A stretch of DNA of 64,000 nt. Origin: Lacticaseibacillus brantae DSM 23927 (GTDB lineage Bacteria; Bacillota; Bacilli; Lactobacillales; Lactobacillaceae). Made by a program: the position numbers and the translations under genes. The stretch is from the NCBI RefSeq assembly GCF_001436115.1, contig NZ_AYZQ01000001.1, forward strand, positions 620,001-684,000. Reading direction: 5' to 3'. Positions 17,770 through 26,412 of the stretch are shown one piece after another; the stretch's first letter is position 1, and each line of letters begins with the position of its first letter. The notes below the pieces were generated by a model that saw only the letters and a program-made list of their open reading frames with translations, was not told the DNA's origin and did not search any database.

Positions 17770-18126
17770 CTAGTTTTTATTGGCGGCTTGCCGGACCTTT
17801 TCGCCTAAGGTATTGAGCCAATCGGCATCAGCTTGACTGATACCGCTATCCGATTCAGCAAAAATCTTAGGATTAGTTGCTTCATCGGCGTACCACAGAT
17901 GATCATCGCCTTGACTGAAATTCACCATGGCATCTGCTAGGTCCCACAACAACTCATAAGGCCTTGCCCCGGCCACAGTATCCGTAGTGGCGACAAATTT
18001 CTGCTGCTGGCCACTTGGGAGTACCACCTCAAAATCAAGATAATCCGGTTGCATGTCAATGCTGGCCTTAAAATCTATATCTCTAGCGACACTAGTTAAC
18101 GTTTCTTGTGCTTGTTTCAACGTCAT
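17770..18126 (-). CDS. Hypothetical protein, 118 aa
   Basis: I do not recognise the family. The protein is acidic, soluble and lacks signal, membrane helix and cysteine. It contains the pattern ARPYELLWDLADAMVNFSQG and a C-terminal helix EKVRQAANKN. AGGAGGAAGTCAA precedes ATG 18126. It lies 88 bases past the gshF stop on the same strand and converges on DUF1694 copy 1, so a link to glutathione is possible but only by position. Confidence 0.72.
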   Translation of the reverse strand: MTLKQAQETLTSVARDIDFKASIDMQPDYLDFEVVLPSGQQQKFVATTDTVAGARPYELLWDLADAMVNFSQGDDHLWYADEATNPKIFAESDSGISQADADWLNTLGEKVRQAANKN

Positions 18127-18214
18127 TTGACTTCCTCCTCAACATGGATTCATTTTTATCAACATACCATTTTTGAGAAGAAATCGCTCAAGATTGGTCT
18201 CGTTGGCCAATGGC

Positions 18215-20500
18215 TCATGCTTCAAAGGACGCGCCCGACTCGGGCAATTCTGGGAACAACGTCGTAATGACATCTAAGGTCACGCGCCGTGGTTCACCCA
18301 TATACGGGAACAGGTGCATGAACATGGCTGGGTTGTAGTTCGATTCTACGATAGTTGCCATCCCTTTGTCTGGTTCATATGGCACGTACAGATTCGGGAT
18401 GATGATATCTACACCACTAATGGTTTGCTGGAGGGCTTGTGAAGCCTGGACAGCCAGCTTCTTGTAGGACGCATCCATCTCATCGGTCACATCATAAGAA
18501 TCGCCGCCGGTCGAAATATTGCTGTTGGTCAATAAGAATGCCTGATGTCCTCGCAGCGGCACACTATCCGGCGTCAGACCTTGACTAGCCAATACCTGCA
18601 ACTGTCGATCTTCAAGCCGCAGGGTTTGAAGGGGTTTACGATGAGCATCCCCGCGCCGTGGGTCTTGGTTCTTTTTGTCGACCAGTTCCGCAATGGTGTG
18701 CTGCCCGTCCCCAACCACATTGGCAGGAATCCGTTCAAGGATGGCCCGCACTTGATCGCCGACCACGAAGAAACGATATTCAGTCCCTTTGATGAATAAT
18801 TCCACCAGCACATCCCCATATTCATGGGCAAAGTCAAAGGCCCGCTTAAAGTCTGCCTCTGCTGGTGGCACAGCAAAAATCGTTACCCCAGCACCAACGT
18901 TACTGGACTTGGGTTTCACGACGATACTCTTGTTTAGAAAACTTCCGACAAAGTCAGCCCGAGCGCTCGCCCAATCGTGATACACTGCGGCTCGGGCCAC
19001 TGGGAGTTTAGCCGCACCCAGGACAGCCTTTGTTGCAAGCTTGTCATCAACTAAGCGACTGACCACCAAACTATCTAACCGAGTTTCGTTTCCAGCTCGT
19101 ACCCATTCTTGATGGTCCTGGAGCGTCAGTTGCACCAATTGGTCATCGCGGTCAAGCAAGTCAACCTTGAGACCTAAGCGATAACTGTCTTCAATCAACA
19201 TTTGCGTTGACTGTTCCATGTCAGTGTAACCAGGTAATAAATACGGTTCTGCGGTTAGTGATTGCGTCAGTTCATCGGCTAATTGCAAACCGGCATGTTG
19301 GTACTCGCTGGCTTGAATTAAAGTGGTTAATCGGGCTGCTGGGGTTTGTTCTGGATGCAAGATTCGGTCTTGCATCGCGGTAAAAGCAGCCACCCGCGGC
19401 GCACTGGGTTGCTGAGCATTCAGCCATTCAGCCATCTCATCAAAGAAAGGCACGAGGTTTTGTGCTGGCGAGAATGGATCCGCCATCGCCATGCGCTCGT
19501 TATCAGTTGCTGCCTGCGTCAACTTTTTTGTCACTTCGTTAGCTTCAAGCATCGGTTGGCTGAATAAGAACCAGACATAATCAACCACAAACTGCAATTC
19601 TTCTGGACTCAAACTGGTGACGACGAAGGGATTAAGATCAAAATCGCGAAATTCGAGATATTCAATCCCGGTTTGCGTCAGATTTTCACCGCGCAACCGC
19701 ACGCCCCCGTAATAATTCGCAGCACTAATCAGTGACCCAGACTGGACCGCGGCAGCTATATCATTCGCATAAGCTTCAGCAGAACTATACCGCACCTGAA
19801 CATCATCAGGATTGTGATACCCAAACTGGCGACTGCTGTGCAATGACCGCACTGGTTGTTTGGGGGCATCGGGATAATCGGCTGAATTAGCAAGCGGACT
19901 CGCCCCAAATAAGTACGTGATCACTGATCGGTGTAGCAGCCATTGTTGGCTGAGATGCACGTAAATTTGATTGCGATAGGTCACGTAATCTGGGGCCTGG
20001 CCACCAAAATCTTCCGCTTCATAGAGCCGTTCAAATAAGGTTTCGGGCAAACTCAAATTGAGGTGAACACTACTCATCATTTGTTGCCGCACATCGCCGG
20101 TTGCACCGATTAGTTTTTGACGATAAGCGAGGCGCTCGGGACTAGGATGCGCCACTGGCACGGTCGCTAAATCACCCGGCAGCACCGGCGGCATGGTCTG
20201 CAACCACAGCCGTTCATCTTTCGGCAGTGCTCGAGCTAAAGTCGCCGTCAGCCCTTGGAGCTGTTCCATGACAGCGGTGACGCCGACGTGGGTATCAGTG
20301 ATTGTTTCGGTCTGGCTTTCGGCAAAGTCCGTTTGCAGATACGGATGGAAAGCCCGGTCACCCAAACTGGCCGGATGATCGCTGAGCGCCAAGTGTCCTT
20401 GGGTGTCCACCCGCTGGGCTTCGCGTTCAATGCCAATGGTTGTCAGGCTTTCTAGGCCCTCTAAATGATTTGCTTTAATTTTGTCCCAAAATGTTTGCAT
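18215..20500 (-). CDS. gshF: Bifunctional glutamate-cysteine ligase / glutathione synthetase
   Basis: GshF (761 aa) makes glutathione in one polypeptide: an N-terminal gamma-glutamylcysteine ligase (about 1-480, with TIGIEREAQR and the MMSSVHLNLSL segment) and a C-terminal ATP-grasp domain (about 490-755, with VVKPKSSNVGAGV, ELFIKGTEYRFFVVGD and VESNYNPAM). Length fits the fused family found in streptococci, Listeria and some lactobacilli. I used ATG 20500 because TGGAGG is six bases upstream. It is divergent from rarA. A TTGAGT-N18-TATCAA pair could be the promoter. Confidence 0.95.
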   Translation of the reverse strand: MQTFWDKIKANHLEGLESLTTIGIEREAQRVDTQGHLALSDHPASLGDRAFHPYLQTDFAESQTETITDTHVGVTAVMEQLQGLTATLARALPKDERLWLQTMPPVLPGDLATVPVAHPSPERLAYRQKLIGATGDVRQQMMSSVHLNLSLPETLFERLYEAEDFGGQAPDYVTYRNQIYVHLSQQWLLHRSVITYLFGASPLANSADYPDAPKQPVRSLHSSRQFGYHNPDDVQVRYSSAEAYANDIAAAVQSGSLISAANYYGGVRLRGENLTQTGIEYLEFRDFDLNPFVVTSLSPEELQFVVDYVWFLFSQPMLEANEVTKKLTQAATDNERMAMADPFSPAQNLVPFFDEMAEWLNAQQPSAPRVAAFTAMQDRILHPEQTPAARLTTLIQASEYQHAGLQLADELTQSLTAEPYLLPGYTDMEQSTQMLIEDSYRLGLKVDLLDRDDQLVQLTLQDHQEWVRAGNETRLDSLVVSRLVDDKLATKAVLGAAKLPVARAAVYHDWASARADFVGSFLNKSIVVKPKSSNVGAGVTIFAVPPAEADFKRAFDFAHEYGDVLVELFIKGTEYRFFVVGDQVRAILERIPANVVGDGQHTIAELVDKKNQDPRRGDAHRKPLQTLRLEDRQLQVLASQGLTPDSVPLRGHQAFLLTNSNISTGGDSYDVTDEMDASYKKLAVQASQALQQTISGVDIIIPNLYVPYEPDKGMATIVESNYNPAMFMHLFPYMGEPRRVTLDVITTLFPELPESGASFEA

Positions 20501-20618
20501 AATTGCCTCCAGAACATCCACATGTATTGATACTCTAGATTACCATGGTCACTCAAAAGATAACAGGCCTCCTGCCCGTAGAATGATTGGGTTATACTAG
20601 AGGAAAGGATGTGAGAAG

Positions 20619-21893
20619 ATGCAACAACCACTTGCGTTTCGCATGCGACCACAGAATCTCGATGAAGTGGTTGGCCAACAGCATCTTGTTGGTCCTAATC
20701 AAATCATTCGCCGAATGGTCGCGGCCAAGCGTCTGACGTCGATGATTCTTTACGGCCCACCCGGCACAGGGAAAACTAGTATCGCCAGCGCGATTGCCGG
20801 CACAACTAAATATGCCCTGAGAACGCTCAATGCGGCCACCGACACCAAAAAAGACTTACAGATTGTCGTCGATGAAGCCAAGTTTAGTGGGACCGTTGTG
20901 TTGCTGCTGGATGAAATTCATCGCCTCGATAAAACCAAACAAGACTTTCTGCTTCCCCACCTAGAATCAGGGCGTATTATTCTTGTTGGGGCCACAACAG
21001 AGAATCCCTATTTAAATATTTCACCGGCGATTCGCAGTCGGACACAGATTTTCCAGGTCTTTCCATTGACCCCAGAAGAAATTGATGCCGCCATTGATCG
21101 TGCACTCGCCGACAAGGACCGCGGGTTAGGCAACTACCCCGTGCAGTTGGATGACAAAGCTCGGCATTATTTGACGACCACAACCAATGGGGATTTACGC
21201 AGTGCGCTCAATGCCCTCGAATTAGCCGTATTATCTACTGAAGAAAAGGCTGGCAAAATTCATATTACAAATACCGTCATGCACGAGTCGCTGCAGCAAG
21301 CCAATCTCGAAGGCGATCAGAATGGAGATGCTCACTACGATCTTCTGTCAGCTTTTCAGAAGTCCATTCGGGGTTCCGATGTTGATGCCGGGCTGCACTA
21401 CCTGGCGCGATTAATCAGCATTGGGGATTTGACCAGTATTCTTCGACGGTTACTTGTTATTGCTTATGAAGATATTGGCCTGGCCAATCCACAAACCGCC
21501 AATCGAACACTCACAGCCATCACGGCCGCTGAACGCTTGGGCTTACCTGAAGCACGCATTCCCTTGGCCAGTGCAGTCATTGATCTCTGCTTGGCGCCAA
21601 AAAGTAACAGTGCAATGGCGGCCATCGACCAGGCCTTGGCTGATATTGCCGCGGGTAACGCCGGCTCTGTCCCTGACCATCTGAAAGATGCACATTACAA
21701 GGGGGCAGCAGCTTTGGGCCATGGTACGGACTACTTATATCCCCATGATTATCCAGACGATTGGGTTGACCAAGACTATCTGCCAGAGAACCTCCGAGGC
21801 AAGCACTACTATGCACCTAAAGCTAATGGCAAGTATGAGCAAGCCTTGGGCCAGCAACTCGAGAACTTACGCAAAAAGCGCCACCAAGATTAG
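20619..21893 (+). CDS. rarA: Replication-associated recombination ATPase RarA
   Basis: RarA/MgsA (424 aa) is an AAA+ clamp-loader-like ATPase acting at stalled forks. It begins MQQPLAFRMRPQNLDEVVGQ, with Walker A GPPGTGKTS near 46-54, Walker B LLLDEIHR and the sensor region ATTENPY. The C-terminal MgsA tetramerisation domain contains AYEDIGLANPQ and HYKGAAALGHG. GGAAAGGATGTGAG precedes the start. The 6S RNA gene follows, an arrangement shared with other Firmicutes. Confidence 0.96.
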   Translation: MQQPLAFRMRPQNLDEVVGQQHLVGPNQIIRRMVAAKRLTSMILYGPPGTGKTSIASAIAGTTKYALRTLNAATDTKKDLQIVVDEAKFSGTVVLLLDEIHRLDKTKQDFLLPHLESGRIILVGATTENPYLNISPAIRSRTQIFQVFPLTPEEIDAAIDRALADKDRGLGNYPVQLDDKARHYLTTTTNGDLRSALNALELAVLSTEEKAGKIHITNTVMHESLQQANLEGDQNGDAHYDLLSAFQKSIRGSDVDAGLHYLARLISIGDLTSILRRLLVIAYEDIGLANPQTANRTLTAITAAERLGLPEARIPLASAVIDLCLAPKSNSAMAAIDQALADIAAGNAGSVPDHLKDAHYKGAAALGHGTDYLYPHDYPDDWVDQDYLPENLRGKHYYAPKANGKYEQALGQQLENLRKKRHQD

Positions 21894-21940
21894 TTGGTAG
21901 CGGATACAAAACACTTGCGTCAATGAAACCTATCTGCTAA

Positions 21941-21946
21941 TATAAT
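21941..21946 (+). promoter_or_regulatory. -10 element of the 6S RNA gene
   Basis: TATAAT is a perfect -10 box about 7 bases before the inferred 5' end of the 6S RNA. The -35 is weak. Confidence 0.6.
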
Positions 21947-21952
21947 GGTTGA

Positions 21953-22180
21953 AAGTTCTAAGGTGTTCGCGCTTCCCAACTATCAGTTGACCGAACAGTA
22001 TCGAGACCTTGGGATCGGAAGTGGTTATGCCCGTGCTGCTATTTCACTTAGCGGCTAACGGCATAGTCGTCTGAACCCACTTGCTAATCAGCGGGTTTCA
22101 ACGATTCGGGAAGATAGTCGGCACCGGTAGCCTTTCACAAAAAGTTAACGCTTTTGGCCAGCCTTGTGCTGGTTTTTTTT
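21953..22180 (+). ncRNA. ssrS: 6S RNA (SsrS)
   Basis: The region between rarA and the next gene has no credible reading frame but a perfect TATAAT promoter and a strong terminator (CCAGC-CTTGT-GCTGG followed by eight T at 22158-22180). The ~200-base transcript can form a long broken hairpin, with paired arms on both sides of a central unpaired region, as 6S RNA does when mimicking an open promoter. The location next to rarA matches Bacillus 6S-1 RNA. It binds the housekeeping RNA polymerase holoenzyme. The call rests mainly on synteny and size, and ends are approximate. Confidence 0.72.
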
Positions 22181-22206
22181 ATTGATGAAACCTAAAGGAG
22201 TTCTCT

Positions 22207-22479
22207 ATGCTTATTGCTCTGATGTTATTGTATGCTTTGATTTTGTTGGCGAGTGCCGCTTACCTGTGGCGCCATCGCCAAGGCCCGTTTCTCACTGTGG
22301 CAGCCCCACTTCCCAGTGGCTTACGGCAGACGCTTTCGACTCTGGCCATCCTATTGACCTTGACTGCTATTGCCGGAATTGTCGCGGCCTTCTTGACCAG
22401 CACAACGCCTGCCTTAGTGGTCCTGGCTGTTGGTGCGTTATTGATGGGCTACTTAGGGATTCGAATCACTCGCTTCTAG
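22207..22479 (+). CDS. Small membrane protein, 90 aa, unknown function
   Basis: The product has three hydrophobic segments: about residues 2-21 (LIALMLLYALILLASAAYLW), 43-66 and 68-86, separated by a basic loop RHRQGPF. There is no signal peptide cleavage site, cysteine or catalytic motif. AAAGGAG lies nine bases before ATG 22207. It sits between the 6S RNA terminator and uspA and may be cotranscribed with uspA (59-base gap). I do not recognise a named family. Confidence 0.72.
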   Translation: MLIALMLLYALILLASAAYLWRHRQGPFLTVAAPLPSGLRQTLSTLAILLTLTAIAGIVAAFLTSTTPALVVLAVGALLMGYLGIRITRF

Positions 22480-22538
22480 GGCTGGGTTTTTCGTTTAATT
22501 TTACGGTCCAATCAAGTACAATAAAGGAAAGGGGTGAT

Positions 22539-23033
22539 ATGATGTTACAACAATATGAACACATTCTCGTCGCCATTGATGGTTCCTATGAATCTGAGTT
22601 GGCCTTTAAGAAAGCGATTGCGGTTGCAAAACGGAATTCGGCTGAATTATATCTCATCCATATCGTGGATACTCGGGCCTTCCAGAACGTCTCGAGTTTT
22701 GATTCAGCAATGGTTGAGCAAGTCACTGCCACAGCCAAGAAGACCATGGATGACTACGTCGCACAAGCCAAAGCGGCTGGGTTGGACAATGTCAATTACA
22801 GTATCGAATATGGGGCACCAAAGACCATCATTGCGCGCGATGTGCCTAAAGCGCACAATATTGATCTCATCATGATCGGGGCCACTGGGTTGAATGCGGT
22901 TGAACGTCTGCTCATTGGTTCGGTGACAGAATATGTGACTCGCAATGCGCTATGCGATGTTTTGGTTGTCCGGACGGATCTGAATAATCAACCTGCCCTC
23001 GCTACCACGAAAGCACCCACTAAAGAAAAGTAG
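22539..23033 (+). CDS. Universal stress protein UspA family
   Basis: The 164-aa protein starts MMLQQYEHILVAIDGSYESE and carries the nucleotide-binding pattern G-x2-G-x9-G-S in GATGLNAVERLLIGSVTEY, so it belongs to the ATP-binding subclass. These proteins are induced by stress and bind ATP or cAMP; a specific role here is unknown. AAGGAAAGGGG precedes two adjacent ATG codons (22539, 22542). The C-terminal 15 residues are an Ala/Thr/Lys-rich tail. A strong terminator follows. Confidence 0.93.
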   Translation: MMLQQYEHILVAIDGSYESELAFKKAIAVAKRNSAELYLIHIVDTRAFQNVSSFDSAMVEQVTATAKKTMDDYVAQAKAAGLDNVNYSIEYGAPKTIIARDVPKAHNIDLIMIGATGLNAVERLLIGSVTEYVTRNALCDVLVVRTDLNNQPALATTKAPTKEK

Positions 23034-23078
23034 CAAATTTCACAAACAACCCTTTTCTCAATAACATTTCTTATAATT

Positions 23079-23137
23079 AAAAAAATCACTTGACCGAAGA
23101 TAATAACAATTATCTTCAGAAGTCAGGTGATTTTTTC
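23079..23137. terminator. Terminator between uspA and the XRE-TPR regulator
   Basis: A long imperfect stem (AAAAAATCACTTGAC / GTCAGGTGATTTTTT with inner GAAGATAAT / ATTATCTTC) works for both convergent genes. Confidence 0.92.
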
Positions 23138-23138
23138 G

Positions 23139-24026
23139 TTATGCTGTCTCAGACGAACCGGCTAAATCATGCATTTCTGATACTAATGTGGTCGCCAATT
23201 GGTGGGAGGCCCGAACCTTGGCTAAGGCGAGCGCAATTCCAAGCTGCTCTTGTGCTTTTGTCTTATCGAGCTGAATCAAAGCCCGGCCACTGATAGCGTA
23301 AAGCTCATCAAGCAAGAACAGGCTTTGATGTGCGACCGCAATGGCGATGCCTTTTTGAGCAAAGTCGGTGACTGCTTCGTAGTTCCCCAACTGGTAGTAA
23401 ATGCGGCTAATATTCCAGTAAATGTTGAGCTCAACAGTCAAATATTTCGTTTCCGCCAACGGAATATGAGTGAGCATTTTAAGGGCTTGGTCGATGTAGA
23501 CCTTTGCCCGAGAAAACGATTGTTTCTCAGCATAGGCCAGTCCCAGCCCTAAAGTCGCTAAGATACCGTACAAATCTTCCTCGGAATTAACAAACGGATT
23601 GAGGGTCCGACCGAAAAAGTAAATCGCTTCATCAGGCGCGTGGTTCAAGAATAGTTCAACCATGCCTTGGTTGTAGTAATACCGTTTCTGATCGTCAGCT
23701 TGCACCAATCGATTCGGTTGGACTTTAGCCAACAGTGTTTGAGCCTTCGTGTAATCGCCATGCTGAATCACATCGTCGATCAAATTGAGATCCTGTTGCA
23801 TACTATCGTGGTGCTCCACGACAACATCTTCCAGTTGGATACCCAACCGAGCAATCAGTCGCATCAGAATATTCATGCTTGGGACCTTGTTACGTTTCTC
23901 AATGAGACTAATCGTGGCTTGCGTGCAGATGCCCTGGGCCAACTCGGCTTGCGAGAAGCCTTTTAGTCGGCGATAATAACGCATCTTATCCCCCAAAATT
24001 TGCAAGACCTGTGGTTGTTTACTCAT
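23139..24026 (-). CDS. XRE-family regulator with TPR-like C-terminus (RRNPP-like)
   Basis: The 295-aa protein has an N-terminal helix-turn-helix (about 10-65: MRYYRRLKGFSQAELAQGIC, TQATISLIEKRNKVPSM) followed by about 220 residues of helical repeats with TPR-like spacing (YYYNQGMVELFL, ATLGLGLAYAEKQSFSRAK, IYWNISRIYYQLGNYEAV). This is the layout of PlcR/Rgg/PrgX regulators, many of which bind short peptides. I used ATG 24026 with AAGGAG nine bases upstream. No convincing pheromone gene lies next to it, so peptide control is only a possibility. A perfect TGTGA-N6-TCACA palindrome is ~165 bases upstream. Confidence 0.85.
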   Translation of the reverse strand: MSKQPQVLQILGDKMRYYRRLKGFSQAELAQGICTQATISLIEKRNKVPSMNILMRLIARLGIQLEDVVVEHHDSMQQDLNLIDDVIQHGDYTKAQTLLAKVQPNRLVQADDQKRYYYNQGMVELFLNHAPDEAIYFFGRTLNPFVNSEEDLYGILATLGLGLAYAEKQSFSRAKVYIDQALKMLTHIPLAETKYLTVELNIYWNISRIYYQLGNYEAVTDFAQKGIAIAVAHQSLFLLDELYAISGRALIQLDKTKAQEQLGIALALAKVRASHQLATTLVSEMHDLAGSSETA

Positions 24027-24189
24027 TAACTTCACTCCTTGTCTTTCTGCCATCCCCACATGGCAAACGGTAATGGTTTATCCCCTTACCCAAATACAAT
24101 TATAAAGGGTGAAGTTGTCCAAGACCACTTTTCCTCAAAAATTTATTGCCTGTTTTATAATAAAATTTATCATTAGTACATCAGTCTTT

Positions 24190-24205
24190 TGTGATTAGAA
24201 TCACA
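24190..24205. promoter_or_regulatory. CRP-like palindrome TGTGA-N6-TCACA
   Basis: The sequence TGTGATTAGAATCACA is a perfect 16-bp palindrome of the Crp-family type. It lies in the 245-base gap upstream of the XRE-TPR regulator, with a TAAATT -10-like element on the minus strand placed so that the palindrome is centred near -41. No protein with the matching R-E-x-x-x-R helix is encoded in this window. Confidence 0.45.
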
Positions 24206-24223
24206 TATTAACAACACGATACA

Positions 24224-24269
24224 AAAATAGTCGCAAACAAAATCAAAAAAGATTTGTTTGCGACTTTTA
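24224..24269 (-). terminator. Terminator of the DUF1694-DUF2785-HAD operon
   Basis: AGTCGCAAACAAAATC pairs with GATTTGTTTGCGACT around an A-rich loop, three bases after the HAD stop codon, followed by a T-rich run on the minus strand. Confidence 0.92.
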
Positions 24270-24271
24270 TT

Positions 24272-24928
24272 TTACGCTTCGGCCGGTCGATTGAGATAAC
24301 TGCAGACCCCAGCAACAGTTGTAATTCTTGCATCCGCAGCCGACTGATCAGCTGTGAATCGTGTGTCCCGAATGGGTACTGCAAAGGTGTACAACCCAGC
24401 CGCCTTGGCTGCCTGAATTCCGATGGTCGAGTCCTCGACCGCGACCGCATCACTTGCGGGTAGATGCAAAGCAGATAAAGCTGCCAAATAAACCGCTGGA
24501 TCTGGCTTGCTGGCTGTAAAATCAGTCCCACTGGTGACAACATCAACGTATGGCCGTAACTTGGTTTGATCAAGCATCTGATCGATGAAGTCGTGATCAG
24601 AAGCAGAAGCAATCGCCACTTGGTAGCCATGCTCGTGCAACCAAACGAAAGTCGAGCGCACATCAGGCAACATGATTTCTCCATAATTAAACGGGTGCGC
24701 ATGCTTGTAGGCCACATATCCCGTTTGTAACCGGGCATATTCACTTTCAGTTCGCCCGGGTAGAATTGTAGGCCAGATGTCAGCTAAGTTACCACCGAGC
24801 ATCGCTGTTTGAGTGGCCTGATTGATCTTAATGCCCAGAGAAGCGAAATAACCATCACGTTGCTTTAGCGTCTCTGGTTCTGATTCAACTAAAACACCAT
24901 CCATATCAAAAATGACTGCTTGTTTCAC
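24272..24928 (-). CDS. HAD-superfamily phosphatase, beta-phosphoglucomutase-like
   Basis: The 218-aa protein shows HAD motif I DMDGVLVESEPE (nucleophile Asp8), motif II ASASD near residue 112, motif III KPDPAVYLAA and motif IV EDSTIGIQAAKAAG. It has the helical C1 cap between motifs I and II. This subfamily includes beta-phosphoglucomutase and small sugar-phosphate phosphatases, and the exact substrate cannot be read from sequence. It begins directly after the DUF2785 stop codon and is the last gene of a three-gene unit. Confidence 0.9.
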   Translation of the reverse strand: MKQAVIFDMDGVLVESEPETLKQRDGYFASLGIKINQATQTAMLGGNLADIWPTILPGRTESEYARLQTGYVAYKHAHPFNYGEIMLPDVRSTFVWLHEHGYQVAIASASDHDFIDQMLDQTKLRPYVDVVTSGTDFTASKPDPAVYLAALSALHLPASDAVAVEDSTIGIQAAKAAGLYTFAVPIRDTRFTADQSAADARITTVAGVCSYLNRPAEA

Positions 24929-25891
24929 TTAAACCTCCGTAATATCTTCAATAAAGTCGTGAATTGGATCCGGTAAATCCGGTTGTAACAGCAACGCCGA
25001 CAGCAGTCGGCTGCGGTTATACCACTGGTTCCAGAAGGTAATTGATTCTTGGGGACGCAATTGCAACAAGGATTGCTGCCAATTTTGCAACGACATCATC
25101 AAAGAACGACCATAGAATTGATTCATGGCAGCATAATGGGTCAAGAAGCTGGCAATGCGTTCCGGTTCCCCGTAAATAAGCGGCGTATCCATCCGGCGCC
25201 AGGCTTCAATCAAAACGACCTGTAAGAAGAATTTGTGTGCCCGCTTCAGGCTCTTAACATTAACCAGCTCATCGAGTAAATTCCCAACGTGGGTGTATGT
25301 GTGGGCCCAGCCTGACTGATCAACATACCCGCGGCCATCTTTTTCGAGCATCATGTACACGGCCAGACTCAATGCAAGCGCCTCGTAATCTTTCGTGGTG
25401 AGCACGTCATCGTCCAGACCATAGAGCATGCTGGAGATAATCATCACAGAGAAACTACGAATAAAAATCGCTTCGTTCTCAGTCTCGGTGATGTGAGAAA
25501 ACATCGTATCAGGAGCCTGCAGACGCTTAAACAACCATTGTGACTGGCCAGCGGTGAGCGCATGCATCTGGAATAAATCGCTTAAAAGAAAGAATGCGCC
25601 TTTATCGCGGACAGCTGGCTTGGTGCTAGCCAGTTGTTGCACGAGAAAATCCAGTTCATCATCTGTAATTTGCGGATGAGGACTGCGCTTCACCCGGCGC
25701 TCGATATCGCGAATCCGGCCCACGGCCGTGACTGCATCAGTGGGGAGACTGACTGGTGTCGCAGGCTGTAACTTGACATCACTAATTAATTGGCCAATCT
25801 TTTGCGGTAAGGTGCCGAAGACCTCCCCCGCCAAGACCTGTTGCCGTAAGCGGTCGACTGTCTGAGTTAAATCGGAAACAATGTCTGCCAT
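24929..25891 (-). CDS. DUF2785 domain protein
   Basis: The 320-aa protein is helical and soluble, with the DUF2785 features VRDKGAFFLLSDLFQ, the GRGYVDQSGWAHTYTHVGNL segment and EAWRRMDTPLIYGEPERIAS. The function is unknown. GGAGGCCCAAA precedes ATG 25891. It is tightly packed: 10 bases after DUF1694 copy 2 and directly before the HAD gene, so the three probably form one transcript. Confidence 0.85.
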   Translation of the reverse strand: MADIVSDLTQTVDRLRQQVLAGEVFGTLPQKIGQLISDVKLQPATPVSLPTDAVTAVGRIRDIERRVKRSPHPQITDDELDFLVQQLASTKPAVRDKGAFFLLSDLFQMHALTAGQSQWLFKRLQAPDTMFSHITETENEAIFIRSFSVMIISSMLYGLDDDVLTTKDYEALALSLAVYMMLEKDGRGYVDQSGWAHTYTHVGNLLDELVNVKSLKRAHKFFLQVVLIEAWRRMDTPLIYGEPERIASFLTHYAAMNQFYGRSLMMSLQNWQQSLLQLRPQESITFWNQWYNRSRLLSALLLQPDLPDPIHDFIEDITEV

Positions 25892-25901
25892 TTTGGGCCT
25901 C

Positions 25902-26279
25902 CTAAATTAAGATTGGACGTTCAATTTTGTCGGTAGGATGGGCCAACACCCAACCAAAATCATTGCTAGCTAAATCATGTTGAACGCGCATCCCGGTTTG
26001 CGCCATCACCGTAAAGGGATAATTGAGTACTTGGGCTTGTTTGAGGTAGGTCATAATTAAGTGATTACTCATCCGACCATTGAGATAGACCCGATACTGT
26101 GGGTAGCGTTCCAAGACCGATTGCAATAGCTGATAAATTTGTGGATCCTGCAACTGACGAACTGTCACCGCCATGGCCACTCGCTCGCGGAAGTTGCCGA
26201 GAAAGGCGCGCTTCTCATCAGGTTTGATTTGTGGAATACCGTACGCATGTAACTGAATAAAACTATTAAGATCATCCAT
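25902..26279 (-). CDS. DUF1694 family protein (YueI-like), copy 2
   Basis: The 125-aa protein shares with copy 1 the patterns QLHAYGIPQIKPDEKRAFLG and NFRERVAMAV, followed by YPQYRVYLNGRM. Like copy 1 it has no catalytic motif and no known function. I used ATG 26279, preceded by GGGGGAAC; a start five codons upstream is possible. It begins the operon with DUF2785 and HAD. Confidence 0.82.
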   Translation of the reverse strand: MDDLNSFIQLHAYGIPQIKPDEKRAFLGNFRERVAMAVTVRQLQDPQIYQLLQSVLERYPQYRVYLNGRMSNHLIMTYLKQAQVLNYPFTVMAQTGMRVQHDLASNDFGWVLAHPTDKIERPILI

Positions 26280-26376
26280 TTGAAGTTCCCCCAATCACAA
26301 AAAAGGTTGTTCACTCCAACGCACGTTTATTATACCATTCATCCGCGGCATCCTGCGTTCCGGGCATTTGGGGACA

Positions 26377-26409
26377 CAAAAAGAAGCACTGACGCCAATC
26401 AGTGCTTCT
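26377..26409 (-). terminator. Terminator of the suf operon
   Basis: AGAAGCACTGA pairs with TCAGTGCTTCT around a CGCCAA loop, followed on the minus strand by TTTTT, just after the sufB stop codon. Confidence 0.93.
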
Positions 26410-26412
26410 GGT

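Noticed and set aside
24073-24105. Short plus-strand ORF (MVYPLTQIQL) as a signalling peptide for the XRE-TPR regulator
   Set aside because: No Shine-Dalgarno, no signal peptide and only ten codons.
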